64,000 bases of DNA, from contig OX411551.1 in assembly GCA_948146395.1 (NCBI GenBank), forward strand, positions 50,216,997 through 50,280,996, given 5' to 3'. Below the pieces are notes generated by a model. That model had not been told where the DNA came from. It saw only the letters and a program-made list of their open reading frames with translations, and did not search any database. A program made the translations under genes and the position numbers. This document shows positions 32,866 to 43,734 of the stretch, one piece after another (position 1 is the first letter of the stretch; every line of letters starts with the position of its first letter). The DNA comes from Fragum whitleyi (taxonomy: Eukaryota; Mollusca; Bivalvia; Cardiida; Cardiidae).

Positions 32866-33270
32866 GTAAGCACAACTCCTCAAAATTTCTACTTGGATTT
32901 GGATGAAACTTTCACAGAATGTTCCTTATCATCTGACCTTGCGCATAAAGTCACGGTTTGGTGCATTTCAGCCGCGTCACGGAAAAAGAGCCTTCATGTG
33001 AAAAAAATCTTGTAAACACAACTTCTCCCTCATTTATGGACCGATTTGGATGAAACTTTTACAGAAAGTTCCTACTCACCTGACCTAGTGCCTATTTTCA
33101 TGGTTTGGTCAATTTTAGCCGTGTCATGGAAAAAGAGGCCTTCATTTGAAAAATCTTGTGAACGCAACTCCTCCCCCATTTATGGACCGATTTGGATAAA
33201 ACTTTTACAAAATGTTCCTAGTCATCTGACCTAGCGCATATTTCAACGCGGTTTGGTGAATTTTTTAGTC
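32866..33270 (-). repeat. Tandem core of X, ~147-bp units
   Basis: Three units anchored by 'acaactcctc' (32870), 'acaacttctc' (~33017) and 'gcaactcctc' (~33163), each followed by 'gatttggatRAAACTTTYAC' and 'atgttcc'/'aagttcc'. It is preceded by 'gtctgtccgtccgtccgtac'. In reverse complement the unit shares 'acattctgN3aaagtttcat' with the cores at 5569 and 47103. Confidence 0.7.
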
Positions 33271-33395
33271 AAAAGTCGAACCATATTATGTGATCACCTG
33301 AGCGGGAGGCGTCAGCTTCGTTACCGGCTTGATGTCATTGTCTCTTGAATGCATTCCAACTTATCAGTACTTTCAGTACTTTGATTACTTATGTG

Positions 33396-35065
33396 ACCTC
33401 ATAACAATTCTGACCCGTACTTCAAATGGTATAGTTACAACAGGTGTTCGACTGGGACAATAGTTAAAATGGCATCAACTTCAGTTCAATTCCAAAACGG
33501 CTTTATTCGTATGAATATTTGTTTTCTCCCTTTCTATAAATATTTTTTTCATAATTGAACCGATTTGCTTTCCTACAATTAACAAAGCTTCAATACCACA
33601 AAAGACAAAATAATTCAATGGCGAAAATTAAGACTAAAGAAATAGATACATAAATATTACGTACAAAAAATAAAATCAAATGTATCAAATTAGAGTTTTA
33701 ATAAATCGTGACCTTACCCACGTGGTCACTGTGGGTTATCTATATCTATTATGTAATATTATGCATGTTTGTAGGGATACAAATTCTTCAAAAAACGGAA
33801 AACGGAGAGAGCGCTTTGGGTAACATTTCCCATTCCTGAAGATTTTCCGTGCTTCTGTATATTGTTTTCTATGTAAATAAAGATTCTGTCAACGACAGAA
33901 CAGTTTTCTGCACCTGGCATTTTAGGATATATCAGACGCAAAAGTTGCCGGTCACGTCAAAATAGGCGATACAATTACATCTGAAACGCCGGCTTTCATG
34001 AAAGACATATGTCAGTAGCGTCAGTTTGCTAAAAAACGTCGTTTTTTTTCAATAGTCATTTTTTTCGAAATCGTATTAATTGGTTTTTTCTCCAGAATAA
34101 AATGATAAAAATGATATTTGAAATACGTCTGAACCCGAATTGATGCATTCAAATTATTGTTCACATTCGACTTCATGAGTTTCTTATTATGTTTTCTCAG
34201 TCTTAAAATTGTCCCACTTTACGCAAAAAGCGTTATCAAAATACCAGTGATAATTTGATGCTTATTTTCTTTTTACAAAAATTAACACATTATCAATTTA
34301 ACTTCATATTCAAAATATATCTAGAACATAATCCTCAAAAATAAAAGCATTCATTAATATTTTTTCAACTATAGGAAATGTGAATCTTACTGTTGGTCTT
34401 AAAATTGTCCCACTAACGCGTTTTTCGACGTTTGAACATCGGGTAATTTTATAAGTATTTACTAAAATATTTCTCGTTCACAGAACCAGTCGAAATCTTG
34501 TATAACAGTTAAAATTCCATTCATTAAACCTTACTTAGTTGAGACACCGTTGTTTGATTGAAATCCTTCTTGGTTTTCATTAGGCTCCGACAAAGTTTCA
34601 TTTCGGTTCTGATTTTGCTTTCAACAGTTCCCCTCGTACTACTCTCGCAAGTTGATTGTATATTGAAAATTATAGATATCATACCGCAATAACATGTAAG
34701 CATGTTTACTTTGATTATATTGTATATGAATTCATATTTTACAAATGAGCGACGGACTATAAACTATTTTCCTTGCTTTACGTCAAATTTTACTCGAAAT
34801 CTTCTTTTATACGTTGTAAAAAAACGGACGTCATTTGTTACAGTCGTGACCGCAAACTTTTGCTGTTACGTCATCATTCTTTCAACCTAGAAACATGATT
34901 TTCTAGAAAATGTAATAGGAAACAGTGCTATGACATGGTTTAATAAAGCTTCACAATTGATATGGAATACATACAAAAAACACGTTGAATATCGCTTTTG
35001 ACCTTAAACCCACTGGCTTTAAAATAGGGGACAATATCCACAACGCTACACACAGCCTAATCAAG
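33396..35065. other. Unannotated AT-rich interval
   Basis: No gene. The phrase 'tcttaaaattgtcccac' occurs at ~34200 and again at ~34398. Small frames near 33759-33941 and 34702-34890 carry no recognisable domain. Confidence 0.45.
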
Positions 35066-35069
35066 TTAA

Positions 35070-35207
35070 GGTAGTGGACCCATAATAGACGTAATTGGGA
35101 CGTAATGAACTTTAACAGTGATTACCAAGGTTTCCTAATGAACCTCGGGCAACATAGTGAAAATCATACATTCCGAAAAGTTGCGCAAATATTACGGTAC
35201 CACTACC
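35070..35207. mobile_element. piggyBac-like MITE 1, second copy
   Basis: GGTAGTGGACCCATAATAG at the left and TATTACGGTACCACTACC at the right, with TTAA at 35066-35069 and 35208-35211. Same family as 21340-21490 but 13 bp shorter. Confidence 0.75.
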
Positions 35208-35471
35208 TTAAAGAAGAATGTCTATTCATTCTGAAAAAAAAAAACAACCATAAAATATGAAAGACGTGGAAAAAGTTGTTTGGTCATTTGACCCTGAACT
35301 GTTACCTTAGTCTTAAAGATCAGTCACCAAATCTTGCAATCAGGACAACCTTCGTAAGTTTGAAATTTCATGTGAATTGATATTGAAGTCAATGGCGGAT
35401 CCAGAATTTCTATTAAGGAGGTTCGAACTTATATATAGGATGTTCGTTTCCCTAGCCTTACACAATTTTAA

Positions 35472-35728
35472 CCCTTGTCCTACTGAATTTAAATAATTTT
35501 AAACAAATTGTCTATTACTTTTTCTTATACATAGCAACATGACTGCTCCATGATTTTAAACACAAAAATCAAGTACAAGGCAGACATTATATGCTAAGAT
35601 CAGACTGCACAACTGTGCAGACTGATCTTGGCCTATACTGTCTTCCAAAGCTTTGTTTCCATCAAATTTCGTGAACAACAGAAGAAGTAATATCCGAAAG
35701 GGGAGTTAGGCAGTATAGATAGATAGGG
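35472..35728. mobile_element. piggyBac-like MITE 3, worn copy
   Basis: CCCTTGTCCTACTGAA at the left and 'agatagatagGG' at the right, flanked by TTAA at 35468-35471 and 35729-35732. The interior has 'gatcagactgcacaactgtgcagactgatc', an inverted repeat typical of this group. Related to 60633-60874. Confidence 0.6.
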
Positions 35729-35771
35729 TTAATTGAAATTATATATGATTATTGATTAATTGAGCTTCAGA

Positions 35772-35803
35772 GGGGGGGGGGGGTAATTCGCCCCCCCCCC
35801 CCC
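35772..35803. repeat. G12-spacer-C13 inverted homopolymer
   Basis: Twelve G, seven bases (TAATTCG), thirteen C. It can fold to a GC hairpin or a quadruplex. Run lengths may be unreliable in any assembly. Confidence 0.8.
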
Positions 35804-35831
35804 GAACCCCCTCTAGGTCCGCACTAGAAGT

Positions 35832-37080
35832 TCTTGCATAAATTATAAGAGATATGCTCTAGACAATGTGTTTCTGGTCATTTGACCTAGAATTGTGACT
35901 TTGAATGATGGTTACCAAATCTTGCGCTATGCACCCCACCTAATGAAGATACACCATTAAGCTAAAATATCAAACCTCTTTGAAAGGAGAAGATATTTTT
36001 CAGACATCCTTCTTTATTTCCATGTGAATTTGAGTAACCACAACAAAGGACCAATTCCAAAGTTCTAGCTGTAATAATCTTTATTTGATAGAGCACTAGT
36101 TGTTCATTCATATGCTCAAAGCACTAGATATCATGGCTTGGGAAAAGAACATTATTTTTAAGTGTTCCTTCCTTGGGCCGGTTTACCTAAGATCTTACGA
36201 TCATTGTTTGCGTAAGTCGAAAATCAAAGTTGCCTCTACAGTAGTAACTAATTATTGAGTTCTTCCAAGCATCATCTCATTGGAATCGTCTTTTAAAGAT
36301 CATCTGAGATCGACCATTTTTGACTTACTTTAAATATATAAAGCTATTTTTGTCCTTTCAAAATATGATAACAATGTCAAAGAACTTTTATTGAAGAGTA
36401 TATCAAAGTTTTGTGGTCATCCTTACCCCCTTCTCAACGGACAAAGAATATTCTTTTATAACTTCGCAATTTCTTGAAAAATGGCATTAAAGTAGCCCAA
36501 AAACTGAAAAATTGGCCATTTTGTAAGAACTTGATACTCAAGCAGCTAAAAAAATGTGCAGCCCAAATTGCGACATCACAAAATTTCAACAAAACCTTCT
36601 GGAAGTCATAACTATTACTATATAAAATTACGGAGGTGCGTCAAGAATGGTTCATATTTTTTGTAACGTTAAACAGCTATTTTTGGATAAAATTATGCAT
36701 TTCTGCTAATTAAGGCTACTTTATTGGCCTATTTCATGGAAACTGTGTGGTTTTGGAAAATATTCAATACAGTATTTTAGAGATTGTGTATAGGCTAATG
36801 GAAAAGGGTAGGTGTTTAATTGTCCAAACTAAGAAATTTGAAAAAAAAATACTGTTTTTACCGGGCCAATCTCTAATATTCGTGAACCTTATCCTTTATA
36901 GGGTATCTTAAGGAGGGGCGTTGGAGTTTTGAGTTTTGGGGAGACAACTCGCCTAGTAAAAAAAATGGGGGGGGGGGGGGGTAATACAGCGGGTGAGACC
37001 GGGCCTTGTTTCGTTTGTCAGGAGTAATTTCCCCTTTGTGCCCTATAGTATTGGAAGTATGAACAGACCAAAAGAGTTAC
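35832..37080. other. Unannotated interval
   Basis: No gene recognised. A G-run (36967-36980) is flanked by 'aaggaggggcgttgg' and 'gggtgagaccggg', perhaps the end of another inverted-repeat element. 'atgcaccccacctaatgaag' begins a worn spaced repeat. Confidence 0.4.
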
Positions 37081-37119
37081 CCCCGTAGATCGATCGATAC
37101 TAAACTAGCATGGAATATA

Positions 37120-37200
37120 AAATCGAAGTAACCGGAAATGACCTCACGTCACTCTTTCGCGTCCGCTCCATATTTCCTCAACTCTTTAAAGGATATTCAT
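37120..37200 (+). promoter_or_regulatory. Possible promoter with ETS- and CRE-like words
   Basis: 'aaccggaaatgacctcacgtcac' (near 37128-37150) joins an ETS-type CCGGAA core with a CACGTCA half-CRE, followed by CpG-containing 'tttcgcgtccgctcc'. This is unusual in the surrounding AT-rich, repeat-filled DNA and lies just upstream of two exon-like segments. Confidence 0.3.
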
Positions 37201-37295
37201 GAATATTATGTCAGGTAGCTTGGCTGCTCTCTGTTTATATATGTAAACATATATATATGGGCCACAACGTGAGCAAATGTACCTTCAGACAATTG
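37201..37295 (+). other. Possible untranslated first exon
   Basis: Ends '...cagacaattg' immediately followed by a strong splice donor GTGAGT (37296). The start is only estimated. Repeats (poly-AT) make exon prediction weak. Confidence 0.25.
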
Positions 37296-37762
37296 GTGAG
37301 TATTTGATAATAACGTTTTTTTGAATGTATAACATTTCTGGAGTATGTTAGACTTCATTTGAATAGATTATTCGGGTTATTTTGTGAGTTATGAACAATT
37401 TACTATATGAACCCTACAAACGTCATTTACCTGAAAAAGGAAGTCAAAGTTGCGTAATGCATTTCTGCGTGTTAGTAAAACCTACAAAACTCGATGCATT
37501 TGCTTAAAACTGTTTAAGCACTGATCAAACCCGTATTGTTACGGCAAAATGTTGAAATTATGTTGTGTATTTTATTGCGGTGTGGTTGCTATGGTTACCT
37601 CTTAACGATAGATATAGGAAAATATATAAAATGGGCTGAGACAAGGGCAGATAACTCCAAGTTTTGAAATAAATATGTTTTAAAACTCATTCAGTTGACA
37701 GATTACAATTACAGTGACATTTTTAAAACATTTATATAACATGATTTTTCCTCTTTTTTCAG

Positions 37763-37793
37763 CTTTCTTCTTGTGATGACAGAATGTCCGAAG
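37763..37793 (+). other. Possible second exon with start codon
   Basis: Preceded by a good acceptor (pyrimidine tract 'cctcttttttcag', 37750-37762). It contains ATG TCC GAA G (ATG at 37784) and is followed by GTACAT as donor. If real, it encodes Met-Ser-Glu and continues in phase 1 to an exon I could not find. Confidence 0.25.
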
Positions 37794-37837
37794 GTACATT
37801 TTGTCACGTTGAGGTTCATGCGTTTGTGTGGGTGTAA

Positions 37838-37945
37838 TTACACACATGTGTTACATATGTGATCATATATGTGTTAAATATGTGATCATATATGTAACAC
37901 ATGTTACATTTGTGATCATATATGTAACACATGTTACATATAAGA
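37838..37945. repeat. Short tandem repeat, ~29-bp units
   Basis: 'tgtgatcatatatgtaacac' recurs three times with variation. Similar words return at 38775-38850 ('acatgtgatcatgtacgtaac', 'aatgtgttacatatatgat'), so the array brackets ~850 bp that contain a SINE. Confidence 0.75.
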
Positions 37946-38044
37946 TCACATAAAACGTTACAAATGGAATATGCAACGAAAAAGTCTTATACATGTACAT
38001 GTGTATGCTTTTTTTTGCGTTTTTTGTCTTGTTTGTTAGGAATG

Positions 38045-38400
38045 TAATAACCCAGTAGTACAGCATCCGTTCCGAGTGCGGGAGATTCAATCTCCGATCG
38101 AGCCTTACCGAAGACGTTAAAAATGACACAAGCAGCCCTTGCTTGTTGCTCAGCATTTACAGGATGGCGCTAAGAAAAACTGAGCTTCACTTGCAGCATA
38201 ACCTTTGTGAAGTTTGGTCACGAGATAACTACCGCATTCTTCCCCTACCGATGATTCACGTTGGATAGCTGTCAGAAACGGGTGAGGATATGCACTTTGT
38301 ACTGATCAACCCCTTAGGCTGGAGACCTAAGTCTACCCAGGAACTGTGAGTAGGTAAGTTAACTGGCCGCCGTAATATGACTGATATAATGTTGAAAAAT
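38045..38400 (+). mobile_element. SINE-like element, different head, shared 3' module
   Basis: 'gggagattcaatctccgatcgagcc' (38089) resembles a B-box region. The body includes 'ttgcttgttgctcagcattt', and the 3' end reads 'ccgccgtaatatgactgatataatgttgaaaa', matching the 3' module of the SINE at 51939 ('gcgatataactgaaataatgttgaaa'). Confidence 0.6.
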
Positions 38401-40117
38401 CTCGGTATGGTACTGAAACTTCATCATGTCCCGTCTTGATAATGTTTGCGAAGTTGGCAGTTTAGTGGCGCGAAGGTGACAGCCTAGTGGCATTAAGTTG
38501 GCAGACTAGCAGGCATGTGTGGCAGTCTAGGCCAACAAATCGCTAGGCCGCCACGCCACAAGGCTGCTAGGGTGCTGGACTGCAAAGATGTTGAACGCCG
38601 ACTGAGATGAGAGCGATTAGCTTGATGTGCTAACTATTGTTTTGCAATCGAGAATAAAATCAATAGTGTAAAGAATATAATGATGTTGCTATTGCTGTTA
38701 ATTGTTTGAATACAAATAGAGAACTAAACCTGTTACATATATGCTTCTCATGTCAACCCCCATTTCAGATAAACACATTTGTAACACACACACACATGTG
38801 ATCATGTACGTAACAAATGTGTTACATATATGATTTGTTACAAATATGATCCAACACTACGTAAAGCTTATGTAATCAAGGTTTCAAATTTAGGATTCCC
38901 GCTTAAGTTTCGTTATCATCATGCAGAATAGTTTCCTAATTGTATAACCCTTAACCAAGAGGGAGTTTTGTAAGTATACAACTATCATAAACAATGTAAT
39001 TGGCACTGACAAAATGGATCCTTCATTCCGATATTTGAACATTGCTCTAAAAGGAGGAAAAAGAACAAAAATGCGATTTCTCTTCTTTTCGCATTTTTTC
39101 AAAGTTTGTTGTCGATTCGCTTTTCGCTGTTCTTTATAGAAACGTTTTGAATTATAGTTTACTCTTGCCTGTTCAGAAAAATTCGAATTATTTTATATCT
39201 GTACCACTTTGTGGAAATTGAAAAGAAAACGATGTAGAAAAGGGGGTATTTCATTTGAATTTAATTTGCTTTCTATATTGCTCATCATTATTATATTCTT
39301 TTTTGTGTGTGTATCAGAAAGTTAATTCTATTAGAGTTGTCTTTACGTTATCAATTGCTTTCGCTTTATTCGAAGAGTGTATGAATTCGAGAGTTATGGT
39401 GTCTGCTCCTTTGTCAAGAGATCAGGAGTTCGGTTACAGAGACTGGCGATTGCACTTTTTCCTTTATTTGGTGAACCAATGAAAAATAAATAGGTTCAAA
39501 CCATAAGAAACCTTAACCCTAACAAGCTGCTAAATCAATCAATGGCGTTATCCTGTGTACCAGAACTCTAAAGACTCTTTCGTGATGCCTAGGATATCAG
39601 GTGAAGAAAAAACAAAGTCTTGGCAAAGTCAAGTGACTGAATATAATAAAAGGGGAAACTGTATTTCAAACAAATGAAATCGGCTAAAAATGTCTGGAAA
39701 AGTATGATTCTTATTTTCTAAAAAAAAAATATTCAATTCTGTTTAATATACGTCTTCTTAGCTTCCAAAGAAAAAATGTTTACTTTTCAGCTTCGAGGAT
39801 AATTGAAAGCAAAATGTCCATCTGTCAGTTATTTTTGCACTTACAAGAAATTATATTATATCTTAATGTTCTCTTTATCTAAATCTATAATTACAAGTTG
39901 CTTAAACACATCAGTATTGTCATTGAACGGCGAAATATATACGCATATATGAATTTTCCGAAAAAATAAACACCGTACGAAGAGTGTTACTATTTTCAAA
40001 ATATGCATGGAAAGCTATATTGATATTTACACTAAATACGTGCATATGTACGGTCTAAAATAAACTTCTGTTTTGCGGAAATATGGATACCCCCGAAACT
40101 GAAACGGTCCGCCATGA
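38401..40117. other. Unannotated interval
   Basis: 38450-38600 has repeated 'ggcagYctagYggc' words in a short, locally GC-rich stretch. A 75-codon frame at 39255-39482 is hydrophobic at its start but resembles no family that I know. No gene called. Confidence 0.4.
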
Positions 40118-40540
40118 ATGATCATCGTAAAACCGACGAAGTGAATGATTTTGGAATGAAATTGAATGAGCGTGATGAATGAGTTTTGAGTGAAATTAAA
40201 GGGATGTAATCCAATATTGCTAATTTTTTTAACAAAAAAAAAATAAAAAAAAAACAAAAAAAACACGAAAGTTATTACCTCCCTGTGAAAAATATGCATA
40301 CAAGTTCTAGAAATAGCTTCCTATTTCTTCACGAACTAATAAGACGCTAACAAATTCAAATATGCCAGCGAATGTATTTTTCTAGCGATTTTTATTTTGA
40401 ACGAGTTGTTGATTTTATCTTTTTATTGATTTGGGGCGCTTTTGATTGGTTTGATTGAGTGTTCGGAATGAAAAAAAAAGAACGCTGAGTGAATGATTTG
40501 GAATGTGTTAGATCGGAATGAGTGTCAATTGTGCAGTTAC
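40118..40540 (+). mobile_element. M1 MITE copy n
   Basis: 'accgacgaagtgaatgattttggaatgaaattg', 'attacctccctgtgaaaaatatg', 'aagacgctaacaaattc' and 'gagtgtcaattgtgcagtta' follow M1 order. The left terminus is lost and an A-rich tract replaces the central fold. Confidence 0.7.
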
Positions 40541-41040
40541 ACATGACAATCGGTGAAAGAGCGGTTATTCGTTTTATCCAGGTAAGGACGGAATCGACCA
40601 AAAACCGATATACAACCGACGTCTCCGATTGGCAGACGATTTGTCACTCACCACAAACTATTTGGAAAAGATGAGGTTCATCGGTGAAAACTAGCCGATC
40701 GGGATTTTTAAACTGTTTAAAATTCTCAATCAGTGAAAATTTCAAACGAATAAGCGATTGACAAGTTTTTTATAACCGATTTCACCGATCGATGAGTGAT
40801 AAGCAACCGATTAACAAATAGCTATTAGCGATGGGAAAAGATGAGGTATTTTCCAGCCGGGTATCCATTCTTGGTAAAACTTTCAAACGAGACAGTCACA
40901 GATTATGAAATCGGGCAAAGTTTAGGAACTCACTGATGTCACATAAACACTCTGTCAGAAATGTCGTTAGTGAATGATCATAGCATCTTTACTACAGCTG
41001 ATTCAAGCTGTGGTTTATGATGTATTGACCATTCATTAAA
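40541..41040. other. Unannotated interval rich in 'accgat' words
   Basis: 40550-40830 repeats variants of 'accgatt'/'gatcggt' on both strands, suggesting a worn palindromic or microsatellite-like element. No gene. Confidence 0.35.
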
Positions 41041-41041
41041 G

Positions 41042-41224
41042 TTGAAATCATTTAAATTATCCCTTAGGACCCCTTATTCTGACCTCTATTTCTCGCCAAA
41101 AGGAGTGCATGGACGTGTGTTTGGTTTATTTGTCCCTAACGATAATATATTTTCGGGTGGTCGACTATTTTGTGCGTTTGAAATTTCAAACCCTAGTTAC
41201 GCTAATGCATATTCCCTAATGTAA
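41042..41224 (+). pseudogene. Possible C-terminal scrap of a Pif1/Helitron-type helicase
   Basis: The 60-codon frame includes 'GRVFGLFVPNDNIFSGGRLF', then CAFEISNPS. This has the shape of the last motif of Pif1/Helitron helicases (GLYLP...FSHGQLYVALSRV.NPS type, family knowledge), with the SRV arginine lost. Upstream sequence shows no other helicase motifs. If correct, it is a remnant of an autonomous Helitron-like element; alternatively it is chance. Confidence 0.3.
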
Positions 41225-41624
41225 CCCTCTACCATCCTCGAGGCTGATTTCATAAACATAAATTTAGTCTTCGAGTTGGCAGGTGGCAATCAAGGGACCT
41301 CCATGGTATATCATGGAAATAGGTTGCTCGAGTGTACGTGATGAAAACAGACCCATTTCAATAATGGTGCAAGGGAAATAAATCTAGTATCATTTTATTT
41401 ATACAACCAGCAAAATGATTATCGTCCATGCCAAGAATAACCTGTACCAAAACTCCCTTTTAAGAAATTGTAGCAAAATAATCCTATCTCTCTGATCGGA
41501 TCTTTACACTAGACAAGTTACAAACAACAAATGTTACATTTTACAAATAGGTACATTGAGACATACATTTAAATCATTATAAATATCATACAAATTTCTT
41601 TTAGCATATATTCATTCACATACA

Positions 41625-41781
41625 CAGATGCAGATGTGCACACATACATATACATATATATTCATACATACACATACGTATATATAAATATACACATACA
41701 TACATACACACATACACACATACACACATACATACATACATACATACATACATACATACATACATACATACATACACACAT

Positions 41782-41828
<47 letters not shown>
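41625..41828. repeat. Compound microsatellite (ACAT)n(CA)n(TA)n
   Basis: ~200 bp of tetranucleotide ACAT/ATAC, then CA, then TA repeats. Open frames on both strands here are translations of the microsatellite. Confidence 0.95.
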
Positions 41829-41831
<3 letters not shown>

Positions 41832-43200
41832 GAATAAATCCAGCAAAAAATAGTTTTCGAGGCATATAACCTGTATATGGCTACGTAACTGTTTAGAGTG
41901 CATTTCTTTCCTTTTATTTCTGATCAATTTTAAGAGTGAATTTCTTCATACTGTTTACGGAATATTCAGTGCTTTGGAAGACAGTATAGACTACGATCAA
42001 CCCGCACAGCAATGCAGTCTGACCTTAGTTTACACATGTTGAGTTCTACAAATTTATTGTAAGAGAAAACTTGAAAATGTATATATACTGCGTTCCTTCC
42101 ATTTTAAACTTAGATTTTACCAAAACTAAATAGTCCTTTGTCTGAGGTCGAAATCTCCGAATAAAAATAGAGAGGCCGCCAAAATCTTCATCGAGGATAT
42201 TTATTCAGTGTTTTCGTGAGTTTTTTCCCAATCTATAGTTGCTAATTGGTCAACATGGTCCATCATAAAACGATAGTTTTGTTAGGAAACAAACGTTATT
42301 TCAGCTAACTATATAGTCCGTGCTGTAATATTCTATAAAAAAAAAAAATGTTCAATAACCTGATAATAAAGTTCTAAATGTGGATGTTTTGAACTAAGCA
42401 CTCTGACATCAACATGCAGACAATGTTCAATATTTTTCGCTGTCCCTGGATGCTTTGCTCAGCATTTTTCGTGAATTTAAGCAAAACTTAGAAGCAAATC
42501 ACAAGCAATGTGATCATTGGTTTTCTTTATTCGTTGCCGCAGCTTTATTTAAGAAATAGTTACCAGGTTTCAGAATCAAGCGGCCGAAAGATGATATTTT
42601 CTCATAGAGTCCTTTAGAAATAAAATGTCGCTGGAATCGAGGAATGCTTATTCCAAATTATATTTTTAATTACTCTATCATTTCATATTCTTAACACTAA
42701 CCCTTATCCTGATGAATTAAAATTGAGGGTCAACCATTTTGCCGATTATTTGGACATTTTAATCAATCTGGCAATAATTCAATAGTCATAAGGCAAAGCA
42801 CGCTTAGGTAAGACTTTACATTTGTGCAGGATGATCCTTGTCTATATTGTCTATCGAAGATATTTGTATTGTAAGAACATGCCGTTAACAGCATGGTAAA
42901 TACTGATACTTCATAATCATTTAATCTTGCTTCCAGGGCAAGATTTTGTTTCGTCAAAAACAGAATAAAAGTAATATATAATTTCTGTTGCTTTCGACTA
43001 ACTGAATTGGAACATGTCCTCTTTAAAAGGATTCCTTATTCACAATATTTTAATACAGCAATGCGTCTATCAATGCTTGCTATTAAGAATATAAAAATGA
43101 TAGAAAATTTGTAGAAGATTAAGACACAGCAAAATTAGATAAACTCCATTCCGAAATAAGATGAATGTTTTTTTTCATTCCCGATAAGGAGGCATATTGT
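41829..43200. other. Unannotated interval with a possible worn TTAA MITE
   Basis: 'aacccttatcctgatgaatta' at ~42699 resembles the left end of the MITE at 60633, and 'tgtgcaggatgatccttgtc' follows at ~42824, but no matching right end is found. 'gcacagcaatgcagtctgacctta' near 42005 belongs to the same wording. No gene. Confidence 0.4.
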
Positions 43201-43202
43201 TT

Positions 43203-43460
43203 TTACGCCCCGCAACGAAAGATCTGGGGCATATTGTTTTACAGTTGTTCGTCTGTCTGTCTGCAAAACCAAAAAGCTTAACATTTTCAAGGCTATTCAA
43301 GATAGAATACTCATACTTAGTTAGATGATAGATCTCAATGGTACTCATCTGCTGGTACCAAGGTAAAGGTCATGTGATAGGTCAAGGTCATCTGTCAAGG
43401 TCAAATTTGTAAAAAAAAAAATGCCGTTTCGAGGGCATTCGTGTTTCACAAACACATCTT
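43203..43460. mobile_element. Short element with GCCCC palindromic end
   Basis: Starts 'cgccccgcaacgaaag' with 'ggggc' shortly after, then 'gttcgtctgtctgtctg', then 'ggtcatgtgataggtcaagg' twice, and ends 'gagggcattcgtgttt'. The layout (CTGT-type run beside short repeats) resembles the larger tandem-core elements. Confidence 0.4.
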
Positions 43461-43734
43461 GTTTGAAATCAATATTCTGTTACAAATTTGGAATCAACAA
43501 ATAACGGTAAAACTTGGTGAAATGTTTAAGATGATTTATTTCACATTAGAAAAGTCGAATTTTATGTAAACGTGTCCTTACGAGGAATGAGTCGAAATAA
43601 AGCTCCTTGTTGATTCACTTACTAATTTTAAAAGCATCCATATTATACGCCGCATATCACATAAAAGAAATTGGGGTATTGTCTATCACACTATGATAAT
43701 TAAATTTGTTTCACAAGACTTGGAAAGCAAATTC

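Larger units (their letters stand above)
31542..33395. mobile_element. Composite tandem-core element X
   Basis: Inverted counterpart of 5345-7992. It begins with a hairpin AAGTTGGAAT...ATTCCAACTT (31542-31569), continues as the R arm to ~32066 ('cacgtgaacaggatgtgaat', 'ccaatcacgtgat'), contains an inverted repeat (32298-32400) and a 147-bp tandem core, and ends with the L arm (33283-33395: 'tgatcacctgagcgggaggc', 'gcattccaacttatcagtac'). It lacks the M1 insertion found in Y. Confidence 0.6.
35390..35826. mobile_element. Inverted-repeat element 'CAATGGCGGATCC' with nested MITE
   Basis: Left end CAATGGCGGATCCAG, right end the complement of TAGTGCGGACCTAG, flanked by GAAGT at 35385-35389 and 35827-35831. 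It contains a TTAA MITE (35472-35728) and a G12/C13 inverted run (35772-35803). It interrupts a degenerate ~150-bp repeat whose halves lie at ~35270-35389 and ~35850-35950. Superfamily not assigned. Confidence 0.55.

Noticed and set aside
35471..35735. Riboswitch or RNA gene suggested by strong internal inverted repeats
   Set aside because: The same wording recurs in TTAA-flanked MITEs, which explains the structure.
41612..41927. Several overlapping Tyr/Val/Cys- or His/Thr-rich frames
   Set aside because: Products of an ACAT/CA/TA microsatellite.
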